Shown here piece after piece: positions 1 through 10,188 of a stretch of 64,000 nucleotides of DNA (its first letter is position 1; the number at the start of each line of letters is the position of its first letter). A program made the position numbers and the translations under genes. A model generated the notes under the pieces. It did no database searches, had not been told where the DNA came from, and saw only the letters and a program-made list of their open reading frames with translations. The stretch lies in contig JAYJMM010000112.1 of NCBI GenBank assembly GCA_037349105.1, positions 5,726,501 to 5,790,500 on the forward strand, given 5' to 3'. Origin of the DNA: Limnomonas spitsbergensis. Taxonomy: Eukaryota; Chlorophyta; Chlorophyceae; Chlamydomonadales.

Positions 1-314
1 CCAGGAGGCAGAGCAGAAGCAGCAGCGAGCAAGGCAGCCGACATTAAAGCTGTTCCGCCCAAACCCGTTCGCATGTACGGCCAAGGTCCTACGCATTATG
101 GCGTCCACCAACATAGCAGCCCACACCAGCATGCGCCACCGCAACAACAGCAGTGGCATGGACAAGCAGCGCAGCAGCAACAATACAACCAAGGGAACCA
201 TCAGACCGAGCAGCCGCAGTGGCTGGCGCCAGCGCCGCCACAACCGCATGGCATGATGCATCCGGGCTCCCAGCCCAACCAGCAGCAACAATATCATACG
301 CAGCCGCCGCCACT

Positions 315-346
<32 letters not shown>

Positions 347-897
347 CGCAAAAGCAGCAGCAGCAGTGTCAGCTTAATATCCCCGTATGGCTCCAAGAGG
401 AGCCGCAACAGCATGGCAACAGCCCCATGCAACAGCTGCACCACCAGCGGAGCACGCAGTACTTCTCACCAAAGTACAGTTCGCAGCCCCAGCAGCAGTA
501 CCAGCAGCAAACGCCGCCGCCACCGCCGCAGCAGCCCCTGCAGCAGCAGCGACAGCAACAGCCCCAGCAGCAGCAGCAGCAGCAGCAGCAGCCCCAACAG
601 CCTCTACAGCCCCAGCCCCAGTCCCAGGCGGGCATCGGCGACATGCTGCAGCATTACCAGCAACATCATCAGCAGCCGCCAGCCAGCCAGCCGCAGCCGC
701 AAAGCTTCAATATGTGGCCAGTTTGGAAGCAGCAACAGCAGCAACAGGGAATACAGCACCCGCCGCCACAGCAGCAGCGGCAACAGCAGCCGCAAACACC
801 GGGGCAGCAACAACCGCAGCCGCAGCAGCAGGCGCAACGCTTCTTGACGGGGAACACGCCAGCAGGGACGCCCCATGGCCACCATGCTGCCATGCAG
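1..897 (+). CDS. Gene A exon 1 (visible part): polyglutamine region
   Basis: The frame is open from base 1 and would run to TAG at 943-945, but a good donor (CAG|GTAGTG) at 898 is in phase with the next exon. I therefore read 943-945 as intronic. The CAG/CAA mixture keeps uninterrupted CAG runs short; the longest is about eight codons near 569-592. The reverse and shifted frames also stay open because the repeat lacks stops, so those ORFs are shadows. If the 898 donor were not used, the protein would end at residue 314 of the visible part. Confidence 0.65.
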
Positions 898-3800
898 GTA
901 GTGCGCAGATCCCATATGCAGGGCTTAGATCCTGCTATACCGTAGATTTGATTTGCCTCCCCCCTCGTAAGAAAAAGTGTATTTTAATAATGATGCCCTC
1001 AGGGCAGATTACCCAAACTCTTACTTTCTGACTGAAATTGGCGTTCGACAATCGATAATGAGTATACGGTACTGTATTCATGGATCCCTCAACCCAAAAT
1101 AACGTTGATTATAAAAATTACGAGGGAAGGCATAACAAATCTACAGTCTGGCAGGATGTGGAGGGCTCATATAGTTATATCCCTAGAGGATAACGCGTTT
1201 GAGCCTTGGCGACAAGCGCTGCACTCTAGATTGGGCAGAACAAGTTGAGGGTCGTGGTTCAGGGTCCTTAAAACCTAAGCTGGACACCGAATTGCATGAT
1301 CTGTGTGCAGCATGCTTATGGTTGGGGTTTAAAACCCTAAACAAGAAGCAGAGCACTTGACGCTGAGGTGGATGTTTTGTGCACACTGCGCCCTCCCCCT
1401 ACCCCACCCCTCTTTTAAACCTTAAGTGGCCTTTATCCTTGACCATTAATCCCTCAACCTCTCCTTAATTGTGCACACACACAATTACTGGACTTTGAAT
1501 CTCAAACCCTGAAACCTGAATCCTGACTCCTGAATCCTGACTCCCCAATCCTGACTCTCCAACCCCGATCCCCAACCCCGTTCCGCAGACTCTCAACCCT
1601 CAATCCCAAACCTCAAACCCCAAACCTCGACTCCCACCCCTCAACCCTGAACCCTTAAGGGACAACCGACACAGCAGGCGGGCGCAAGCGTGGCCGCCCA
1701 GAGGTCGGAGTACAATCAGCAGTACCCTCCCCCACAGCCCTTCAGCAGCGGCCAGCCTGGCAGTACAGGCCTGCCGCCGGGCGTGGTGCAGTACAGTACA
1801 TCGAGGCAGTACGGAGCGGTACCAGGAGCTCCGCAGCAGCAGCAAGCAGCTCCTCATGCGGCTGGCGCGTACCGGCCACCGATCCACATAGACATCCCTG
1901 GCAGGGGTGCATATGGAGGGGTGAGTCGCGCATGGAGAGGCGCAGAAGCGCAGGTGGAGGGTTGAATTGCATATGGAGGGGTGAGGCGCATGTGGTGGGG
2001 CGCACATGGAGGGTTGGGTTGCACATGGAGGGACGCATAAGCGCATATGGAGGGGTAAGTCGCGCATGGAAAGGCGCAATAGTGGAGGATGGAGGAGTGA
2101 GGGGTCGAATTGTCACGTATTACACGTTGTATAATTAGGTTTGTGGTCATGTCTAATAAGGAGGGTTTCGGAGCTCTTGTGACACCCTGAATTAACGAGT
2201 GGGGATTCTTAACCCTTAACCTTGAACCCTGGCTTGACCGGTGAGGATTGTAAACCCTACACCCTGACTTAACCGGTGAGGATTGTAAACCCTTAACCCT
2301 GACTTGACCGGTGAGGATTGTAAACCCTAAACCCTGACTTGACCGGTGAGGATTGTAAACCCTAAACCCTGACTTGACCGGTGAGGATTGTAAACCCTAA
2401 ACCCTGCTTTGACCGGTGAGGATTGTAAACCCTAAACCCTGGCTTGACCGGTGAGGATTGTAAACCCTAAACCCTGACTTGACCGGTGATGATTGCACCT
2501 ATGCAGCCTTAGACAATGTCTGTTGGCATAGTTTGAGATGACCCCCTGGAACTTAACCCGCAGCCTTGAACCCTTTGCCCTGAGGCCAAACCCTTAACCC
2601 TGTAAACCCTACACCCTATCAACTATACCCCCCCTCTGCCCCCCTGGCTGGCTGCCTGTGTAGGGTGGTGATAGCCAAGGCACACCGCTTGTGTCGCCTG
2701 CGAGGTTTGCCGTCCCAGGCAACGGCTGGGAAACGTGAGTAGCTGAGGATTGACATGGACCTGGAACCTGGAACACAAAACTTGAAAGCTTGAACTTGAA
2801 CCTGAAATTTGAAACCAGATCCTGAAACCCTTGTCTAAAACCTGAAACTTAAAATATAAACCAGAAACCCGGATTGAATATCGACGATTGAAGGCCAACT
2901 GCAGACCCTGAACACTGAAGCTGCAAACGTAAGGGCCAAATCCTGAAACACAAAACCTGGAATATGCAGCACTGTCCCTGGTGCCCCGTAGGAACGTGGA
3001 TGCCGTACACACAGATCAGGCGGGCCTGTCTTGCGCGCATAACTTCCGAGACGGCATGCCCAAGTTTCAAGGCACTTACTCCCAGGTGAGCGACGAAGTG
3101 CCCCCCTTGCCCCCCTGAAGCCCCCCACGCCCCCACACCCAATCCCTTGCCCTCCTAGCCCTGAACCCCCCACCCACCCAGTCACCCACCAATCCTGCCC
3201 CTAGCCCACCCGACAACCCAAGCCAAAAGACCCTACCTAGATATAAAATAACTAGACGCCAGGCCAGCATTCACTTCCCATCCCTTAGGCTCACGCACTT
3301 TAGAAGACCTCCCCATTCTTTATTCAACTATGGGTACTGCACCGCCAAGGTGCCCAACTTACCTCACCTTACTAACCTAACCCAACCAATTTTTTCTAAC
3401 TAACCTGACTAGCATGACTAGCATGGGTGACCTTACCAAAAGAACTTGTTACGGAACCGCTGGACTGTTGAACCTGTGCCGCATCATGCCGGAATGTGTT
3501 ACCCTGCAACACAAGCTCCACATTCCATTCTCCTTCCTCAAACCCATGTTACACCCTAAACCCTCTTCTCCTTCCTCAGGCCCACGCCGGGAAGACTTCT
3601 CAATCTTCGTTCAATAAAGATTACTCCATCGCCAAAGGCCCCTACTTGGACGAGGCAGTTCCACACACTCGCAAGCAGGGTGTGGGACCCCCGCCACTAC
3701 CTGGCCTGGCACTGGGGGACGGAGATCCAGCAGGGGCGATGCCGGCAGGGAGACCTGGTGTACATGTGGGCCAGCCAGGAGCCCCCTGGCAGAAAGATCA

Positions 3801-6800
3801 TGGCTTGTCCAACAACGTGGGAGTCAGGTGTGTAGGGTTGAAGTTGAGGGTTTAGGTTTGAGCGCGCTTCAGCTACAATTCAGGTACACCAGAAGAAGGG
3901 GGGGCGGGTGTACACGTAAGTCAGCCGGGCGCCCCCTGGCAGAAAGATCATGGCCTGGTAAAAGACTTGGGAGTCAAGTGTGTGGGGATTAGGGTGTGAG
4001 GGTTAAGTGTGTTCCAGCTACAATTTGGCTATACTGTAAAAAGGGAGGCTGGGTAAACCCGTGGGCCTGCCAAGCACCCCCTGGCAGAAAGAGCATGGCC
4101 CTTCAACTAACGTGGGAGTCAGGCAGTACGGTTTAGGTTAAGGGTTAAATGCGCTTCAGCTAAAATTCAGCTACACCACAAAAAGGGGGGGGCGACATAC
4201 ATGTAGGCCAACCAGGAAACCCCTGACAGAAGCAATATAGATTGGCGAACCATATTATGTCAGTTGTGTACGGCTTAGGGGTTTTAGGATTAAGTACGCT
4301 TCAGCTACAATCAGCTACATCACAAAAAGGGCTTTAGCCTGGCGTGGCAGCCTAATCAGTGCTACATAAAAGGCTTCAGGGTCTATCGCTTAGATCACGC
4401 AGTTGAGTCATGGTGCCAGTGTACCCCTGTGTGTGTTTGTGTGATCAGTAAGGTAACACGTAACATTCATATTCAATTGATACGCAATGGATGTTCAATG
4501 AATACGCTAGGAAGACGCGACAAAAATGTCCTATGAATGCTGTACACATTTATTTTTGAAGCCATACGCAAGTAATGTTCAAGAATGCGGAATTGACGTT
4601 CACGTAAGACGCAAGTGGCATGCAACATACATTTTCTTTCCAACCCCATTTGTAACTCCTTCCAAACTCTGCCAGGGGCATTATTACGATCGAATTTTAG
4701 AGAGCAGAAGCGTGATGATGATAAATGGACATCGCGACATCATGAACATTAAGTGAGCAGTAGCAAGTTTTCTATAACTCAACAACGGGACGTTCTGAAA
4801 ATTTAGCGGGTGGGAGCAATTTCCCATGTGGTTGCGTATCAATTGCCCAAAACTGATTTTTCGATCGCTGTCCCATTTATTTTGCACTGAACACGTTTTC
4901 GGTCGCCTTTCCCATGCGTCAAATGCGATGCCCCGCTGGACTATCAATACTTAACTTCCAGTAGCGTAATAGCCGCAAGAGCGAGCACAGATGCCAAGTG
5001 AATCCTAGACCCTTAACCCTTGTCACACGACGTGTGCCACGTGAACCCTGCTCAGAACTCCTTGTGTGCTGCAGAATGCTCCCGGATGCGCCCCCCAACA
5101 TGATCTCACCTGCATGGACATTATCACCATTTTTTTTTAGAGAACGGGTGCAGGATGTCGTTTATAAAACTCCTCGTGCTGCAGGATGCTCCCCGGAGCC
5201 CCTCAGAACATGGCCCATGTGTTCAACACCCCGTCAGGCCTCGCAGGCCCAGAGGAGCCCCTTAGGGGGCGGCAGCAGCAGGGCAGAGCCACACAGTCCA
5301 ACATGGTCATGAGCAAGCAGGTGTGTATGAGGGATATGCATTCGAATACGAATTTGGTGTTGAATGGGGAGGGGATTTGAATGTTAGGAGGGGATTCGAA
5401 TTCGAAATGGGATCGGTGATGGGCAAATTTAAATGGTGCAGCATATTCCTATTTGGTTCGGCTACAGTTCAGCTTCAGTTAAGCTACATTACGTTGGGCT
5501 TGTCTCATCCCCCCACACCTTCTCCCCCCACACCTTCTGCTCTCACACCTGCTGTCGCACCATCTCAGTACGTTGGGCCGATCTCAACCCCCCACACCAT
5601 CTCTCACGTCCTCCCCTCTTTATACATAGGGCCTGTCTCACTGGCATAGGGCCTGCCTCTCCCTCCACACCTTCGCTCTCACACCTTCTGCACTTACACC
5701 TTCTCTCACATCTTACCTCTTGCACTTGCATAGGGCCTGTCTCATATGGATGACAGTGGCGAGAAGATGTTGTTGCCCGCGACCAAGAGCCACTTTGCGG
5801 CGCACAGCAATGCATCCAATCTGGTGCAAGGGCCTCAGGGGCTGGTGGAGAAGGGGCAGTCTGATTACAAACCGGGGCCCTATGCAGGTACGGAGGAGGC
5901 AGATGGATTTAGAGCCGAAGCCCTTTGTATTGAGGTGACTGTGGACTCGATTTGCCTTTCTTCAAAATTGTAACGTTGTTTAGGGGTGAGGGATGCGTTG
6001 ACGCAGGAATTCTCGCCATGTCAACGCCCGTTTCAATCGAACGTGTAGAGTTTTTGTCCATATCTGGGTTGGGGGAGGCATTAAGTATAGGCTTCATTCA
6101 TACCCCAAAGAATGCAATTTAAATCTACGGTTTATACCTTCATTTTTATGCCTTGACACGGTTCTCTTGGATGAGTGTGTGGGCACTCACTTTGGTGGAA
6201 AACAATTTTTCACCCTATCCACCGGTATACCATTATGTATGTCACATTTCATTTTTCCAGCGTTTTTTAGGGCAGAGGGAATGGCTTGTTATTTATTGCT
6301 GGACGGTTTCATCACGGTTCGCATTTACGATAGCATACGCGTAAGTGAATTCACAAAAACCATTGTGGAAATCGTGTTTCACAATTTGAAAACCGTACTT
6401 CACAAGACGATTTTCGACTTCACGTTTTTTGCACTTCACGAAACGAATTTCGACTTCACGTTTTCCGAAATCGAAATCGACTGCCTTGCTTTGAATGTTC
6501 CATGATGGAAACAGCTGAAATGACATAGCAAAATGTCCGTACCACTTTGTGACAGGCCGAGATGTTTCTGTGTGTCATTTGTGGCCTCACGTGTACACGC
6601 ACCTCCTAAGATCTGGTTCATCAGCCAGTCAATATTGTCGTTATCTTTTATATTAAAAAAATCTGGTGTTCGCATTCAGTTTTTGAGAAAACGAATTTCG
6701 TTTTGTGAAAACCAAGTTTGATTTCGTCGAATCGGATTTCGCATCGTGAAGTACGATTTTCAAAGTGTGAAGTCGGTTTGTGACTTGCAGAATCCGTTTT

Positions 6801-8825
6801 GTGTGCTGTCATAAATGCGAACCATGATAAGCGGAAAATAACTTAAATTCCAAAAATAGTGCCTCCAAACCCGGAAACCTCTAACGCGTTAGAATCTAAC
6901 GCTGTCCCTTAACTGAGCCCACCTGTCTTATTTGTTATTGATGTTGAGGGCAGACGAATGTGAAAACCCGAGTTGCTCAGTCTTTAATTAAAGCGACAAT
7001 GGATTTAAAAAAACTTAATGAGACAAGTATTTCGGTATTTAAATAGTATTATGGATTATTTATCAGCAATCAATAGGGGTCCGGTATGAAAATCAGTATT
7101 TAAAGAGTACATTGGATGATTTTTTGTATGAAGAAGTATCCCGGCTTCATTATCAGTTTTTATTATAATTCTGGATCTCGATCAGTATTTAATGACTACC
7201 TAGTTTCATGGATAACTCAGCAGCATATAATAAAATCCCGTATTTCGTATTTTGTAAGTGACCTGGATTACTTGTCAGTACGTTATAAGTATTCGGGATT
7301 ACTTACAAGCAACTTGTTGGTACTAATCAATTACTGTTTGTATCCTGGATTACCCATACATTTCATTCACCTGCCCTCAGGCATGAATTAACTAAAAATA
7401 TTTTGGCAGGCCTGCCGATCAACATTGCCCAAATTAATTGTAAGTGTGGAAGTGTAAAACGAGTCCCCCGGCTCCCCCCCCCTGCATACAGGCGTGATAG
7501 GCCTGTCCACGCTGCAAGCTGACTCTCAAGGCATGCATGGGCCTGCCAAGGTGTTCCAGCCCATGGCGCGCCATGCAGGCAAGGCCACCGCCTCACACAT
7601 GGTGCATGGCAATGGCGGAATCACCGTCATGGGCAAGATGATGCCTCCGGGACTACCTGCTGCTGCAGGTTAGTGGTGGGGCATCCGCTGATGTGGGTGA
7701 GTGGTGGGGGCACCTACTGTCACGGGTGAGTGGTGTGGCCACCTACTGTCATGGGTGAGTGGTGGTGCCACCTGCCACCATGGACAAGTGGTGGTGGCAC
7801 CTGCTGATGCAGGTGAGTGGAGGGATGCCTGCTGTGATGGGTGAGTGGAGATATACCTGCTGTTTCAGGTGAGTGGTGGGACACCTCTTTCTTGCCATAT
7901 GTATGGGTCCCTCAGTGCCCGGTGGATGGAATCCTGAAATGTTAATAATATAGAATGTCCAAGGACTAGCTTATGGGGGTGGGTAGCGCACCGGGGTGTA
8001 GGGGGTGTTACAATTCAAATGGCACCCTAGGAGCAGTAGTAGCAGCAGCCTGAGAAGCAGCACAGTGAACAGTACTGAATTGTAAGATCTGAATATCTGT
8101 TTTACACTGTTTTTAGCAACCGGGGGTGCAGCAGCAGCAGGAGCGGCAGCAGCAGAGGCAGGAGCAGCGGGAGCGGCAGCAGGATGAGCAAAATCATGAA
8201 AAACAGTTCAACTTTTCGACAGTCGTAGATCCTGAGATATATATCCCTGCTGCCTGCTTTTATTTGGCAGGGACAGCAGCTGCAACAGCTGCAGCGGCAG
8301 GAGGGGCGGGAGGAGCAGGGGGGCAAGGTCATTGGTCGACCACCTACGATGACACGTACCACCATCTTCAGGTAGGAGTCGTCATCGGGCATGGCCCAGT
8401 CATGTCCTACTTCCTGGGGCATGGGGCATGGCGCATGGTGCATGGCGCATGGTGCAGGGCGCATGGTGCAGGGCGCATGGTGCATGGCCCAGTCATGTCC
8501 TACTTACTTTCATGAAATGGGGTTGCGGGGTTACGGTTCAGGGTTTTCCTCTCCCTATTCAACATGAGCTTTGGAATTTACTCACCGTGGCTAACATGAA
8601 TTTAGGGTTTACGACTCGTCGTGGTTGAAATGGGTTGAGGGTTGAGGTTTCACTCGCCCTAGGCAATTTGGGTTAACCCAACCAGAAAATTTGGATATCT
8701 GGCTGTAACAATTTCTTTCGTGTCCAAAAGTTGAACATTTTTATTCATTTGTTTTGCTGCAGGTTGGCCAACTTCAGATGAAGCAGAACATGCAAGAGCG
8801 GAACAAGGGGCCGGATCGATTCTGA
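1..8825 (+). CDS. Gene A: Gln/Pro/Ala-rich low-complexity protein, 5'-partial, spliced
   Basis: Ten exons are visible: 1-897, 1678-1920, 2664-2734, 2992-3085, 3580-3827, 5185-5320, 5734-5887, 7492-7668, 8271-8371 and 8763-8825, ending in TGA. Every junction has a GT donor and AG acceptor, and the phases chain correctly to 728 codons including the stop. Exon 1 is open from base 1, so the gene starts upstream. Residues 1-299 are dominated by polyglutamine with Pro and His. Later exons are rich in Gly, Pro, Met, Gln and Ala, and the product ends in MKQNMQERNKGPDRF. I see no catalytic motif, membrane segment or signal peptide. Such composition is common in disordered transcriptional or RNA-binding cofactors, but that is inference only. 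Exons 2-10 rest on splice consensus plus phase, and exon 9 competes with a Q-frame reading. The gene converges on gene B. Confidence 0.6.
1908..2095 (+). repeat. Donor-anchored repeats after gene A exon 2
   Basis: The exon 2 tail and donor (ATATGGAGG|GGTGAGTCGCG) recur three to five times with drift over the next 170 bp, in the pattern GCATATGGAGGGGTGAG or GCACATGGAGGG. Several copies keep a usable GTGAG or GTAAG donor. Confidence 0.75.
2220..2490 (+). repeat. About 35-bp tandem repeat with CCGGTGAGG core
   Basis: About eight copies of a unit of roughly 35 bp carry a CCTGACTTGACCGGTGAGG core followed by a telomere-like AAACCCTAAACCCT tail. It lies in the intron between gene A exons 2 and 3. 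The GGTGAGG core resembles a splice donor, but no adjoining exon end matches it. Confidence 0.85.
3749..4330 (+). repeat. Decaying tandem copies of gene A exon 5 tail plus donor
   Basis: The end of exon 5 (CCCCCTGGCAGAAAGATCAT ... GTGGGAGTCAG|GTGTGT) and the first 60 or so intron bases recur near 3889-4010, 4060-4150 and 4190-4290. Each copy is more diverged and carries the AGCTACA-type intron motif. Only the first copy (3749-3827) is in the reading frame of the model. Confidence 0.8.
5065..5110 (+). repeat. Decayed copy of gene A exon 6 acceptor and 5' end
   Basis: GTGCTGCAG followed by AATGCTCCCGGATGCGCCCC closely matches the acceptor and head of exon 6 at 5176-5205 (GTGCTGCAG|GATGCTCCCC). 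It is an upstream pseudo-acceptor copy with no matching donor. Confidence 0.7.
5625..5740 (+). repeat. Copies of gene A exon 7 acceptor
   Basis: CATAGGGCCTGTCTCA, the acceptor and first codons of exon 7 (AG at 5732-5733), also occurs at about 5627-5642 and, as CATAGGGCCTGCCTCTCC, at about 5645-5662. The copies are embedded in a CACACCTTCTC-type pyrimidine-rich repeat. Confidence 0.75.
6316..6823. mobile_element. Non-autonomous DNA transposon with long imperfect terminal inverted repeats
   Basis: The left end GGTTCGCATTTACGATAGCA (6316) is mirrored by TGCTGTCATAAATGCGAACC (ending 6823). The inverted similarity continues inward for over 100 bp, including TTTGAAAACCGTACTTCAC against GTGAAGTACGATTTTCAAA. 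It is 508 bp, has no transposase ORF and sits in the intron between gene A exons 7 and 8. Long TIRs suggest a MULE-like or foldback MITE. I could not find a convincing target-site duplication. Confidence 0.7.
7655..7890 (+). repeat. Donor-anchored 30-33-bp repeats after gene A exon 8
   Basis: Exon 8 ends CCTGCTGCTGCAG|GTTAGTGG. The next 220 bp hold about seven drifted copies of this block (CACCTGCTG ... GGTGAGTGGTGGGG), most with a better GTGAGT donor than the true one. Reading on from the true donor gives an immediate TAG. Confidence 0.85.
8107..8185 (+). repeat. Exon-9-like block of gene A (decayed duplicate or alternative exon)
   Basis: TTTTTAG| followed by a CAG/GAG-rich stretch resembles the acceptor and head of exon 9 at 8261-8310. 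In the phase required by exon 8 it reads Ala/Gly-rich and stops at a TGA after about 24 codons with no donor. In the Gln frame it would be open to 8515. I left it out of the model. Confidence 0.45.
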
Positions 8826-9927
8826 TGATCAACAATGCGAGCTTGGACGCCGCGTGGGGTTTAGGGTCAAGAGTTTACGGTTAGGGGCTTATTTTATTGT
8901 GATGATATCGTTTATGAGATGTTTAACACGTTTCATGTTGTTCATGAAACATCCACTGAGACATGTTCGTTCGTTTCTTGTGTACGTGGACTCTTATCAC
9001 TGGTGTTCATCGGTTTATTGATCACGTTCCCTCATTTGTTTCATGGACAACTTAAGAGCAAAACTATGAGTTAGGGCTCATCAGTCTCGGATTGAGCATG
9101 CCTCCTCTTTTGGTGCATGAGGTGACTCGGCAGCGGTGCATGTTTCCTACAGTCACCATGTCCACTTGTTGCGTGGGGTGTCGTAGCCGTGGCTCATGCA
9201 AAATTGAGGACCACGGATCTTTATCTTGGTGTTGGCTGACTTCAATGTCATCCTGCGATCCAGATATTAAAATAGGTATCCGAAAACTGCTTGGCCACTG
9301 AATAATTACAGGTGATGAGTGAAAGCCAGTCTGAACCAAAATCAACCGTTACTTGGCTCAGGACCAAAATCACAGATTCAGCCACAAGACAAGGTCAATA
9401 TCCAATGCAGAACTAGCAACACGGTGCACACATAAGCAAGGCGCCCCATTCACAAATAATGAAGGCGGCCCATGAAGGAAACATTGGTATCAAGCAAGGT
9501 CATCATGTAAATTTTATTTAGGAGGTCTAGCCAAGCATCAGATTAGGTGCCTGGGGCAGGTCCCTGAAAACTGAAGAAGCCCTCAAATAAATACTGTGCG
9601 AAATACTGTGACGTACAGGTTGCAGGAATTCTGACACTCACGGCTGAAACCACCAGAATTGTGGTGCAAGCATTCCGCCATTATTTCCGAGTGTGCGAAG
9701 CAATGCTGGGGAAATGATTGACATAACGATGAAAGATATCAAGGAAGGGAAATTGGTGATCAGAAGAGTGCCAGACTGCCGGTAAACAAAAAGACAGTTC
9801 AGGAAACGCCCTTCCATATTTATTCAAATTTTGAAGCCACTCATGGAGATGCCTGGTATGAAACTTGTCCCCCAAACACATCACGAAGGCCCAAGGAAGG
9901 CCATCCATTCAGGGGATGGGACACCAC
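8826..9927. other. Convergent intergenic region between genes A and B
   Basis: About 1.1 kb separates the stop codons of gene A (+) and gene B (-). I see no supported ORF, RNA gene or clear repeat. The short ORFs lack splice context. The 3' UTRs of both genes must lie here, but no convincing polyadenylation signal was identified. Confidence 0.6.
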
Positions 9928-10188
9928 TCATGCACGTGCATGGGGCCCGCTGCCTCGACCAAGGTTTTGTCTCTCCTGATGGGGGGCGACGGAGGCCTGG
10001 AACATAGGCGAGGCGAAGCGAGTGCTGCTGCTGAGGTTACTGCTGAGGGTGTTGATGGAAGCCCAAGTGCCTCCGGGTGCACCTCTCCCGCCGGGTGGGT
10101 CGGTGTGTGAGCCGCTGCTGCTGCTGACTGGCCGCGTGCTTTCCGCCATGTCCCGCATCACTGCAGCTATTGCGTTGGAGCTGCGAGC
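9928..10188 (-). CDS. Gene B terminal exon
   Basis: A strong polypyrimidine tract and acceptor (TTTTCCCTGCATAG|GCTCGC) open an 86-residue segment starting ARSSNAIAAVMRDMAESTRP, Ser/Gly/Pro-rich, ending GSGPHARA and TGA at 9930-9928. Phase 0 matches exon 25. Confidence 0.6.
   Translation of the reverse strand, partial: ARSSNAIAAVMRDMAESTRPVSSSSGSHTDPPGGRGAPGGTWASINTLSSNLSSSTRFASPMFQASVAPHQERQNLGRGSGPHARA

Noticed and set aside
898..945. Ending gene A at TAG 943-945
   Set aside because: A donor at 898 is in phase with a good acceptor and further low-complexity exons ending at 8825. The short form remains possible but is less likely.
3580..3620. Sequence resembling a P-loop-like HAGKTSQSS at the start of gene A exon 5
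   Set aside because: Too short and without flanking NTPase motifs; it reads as low-complexity context.
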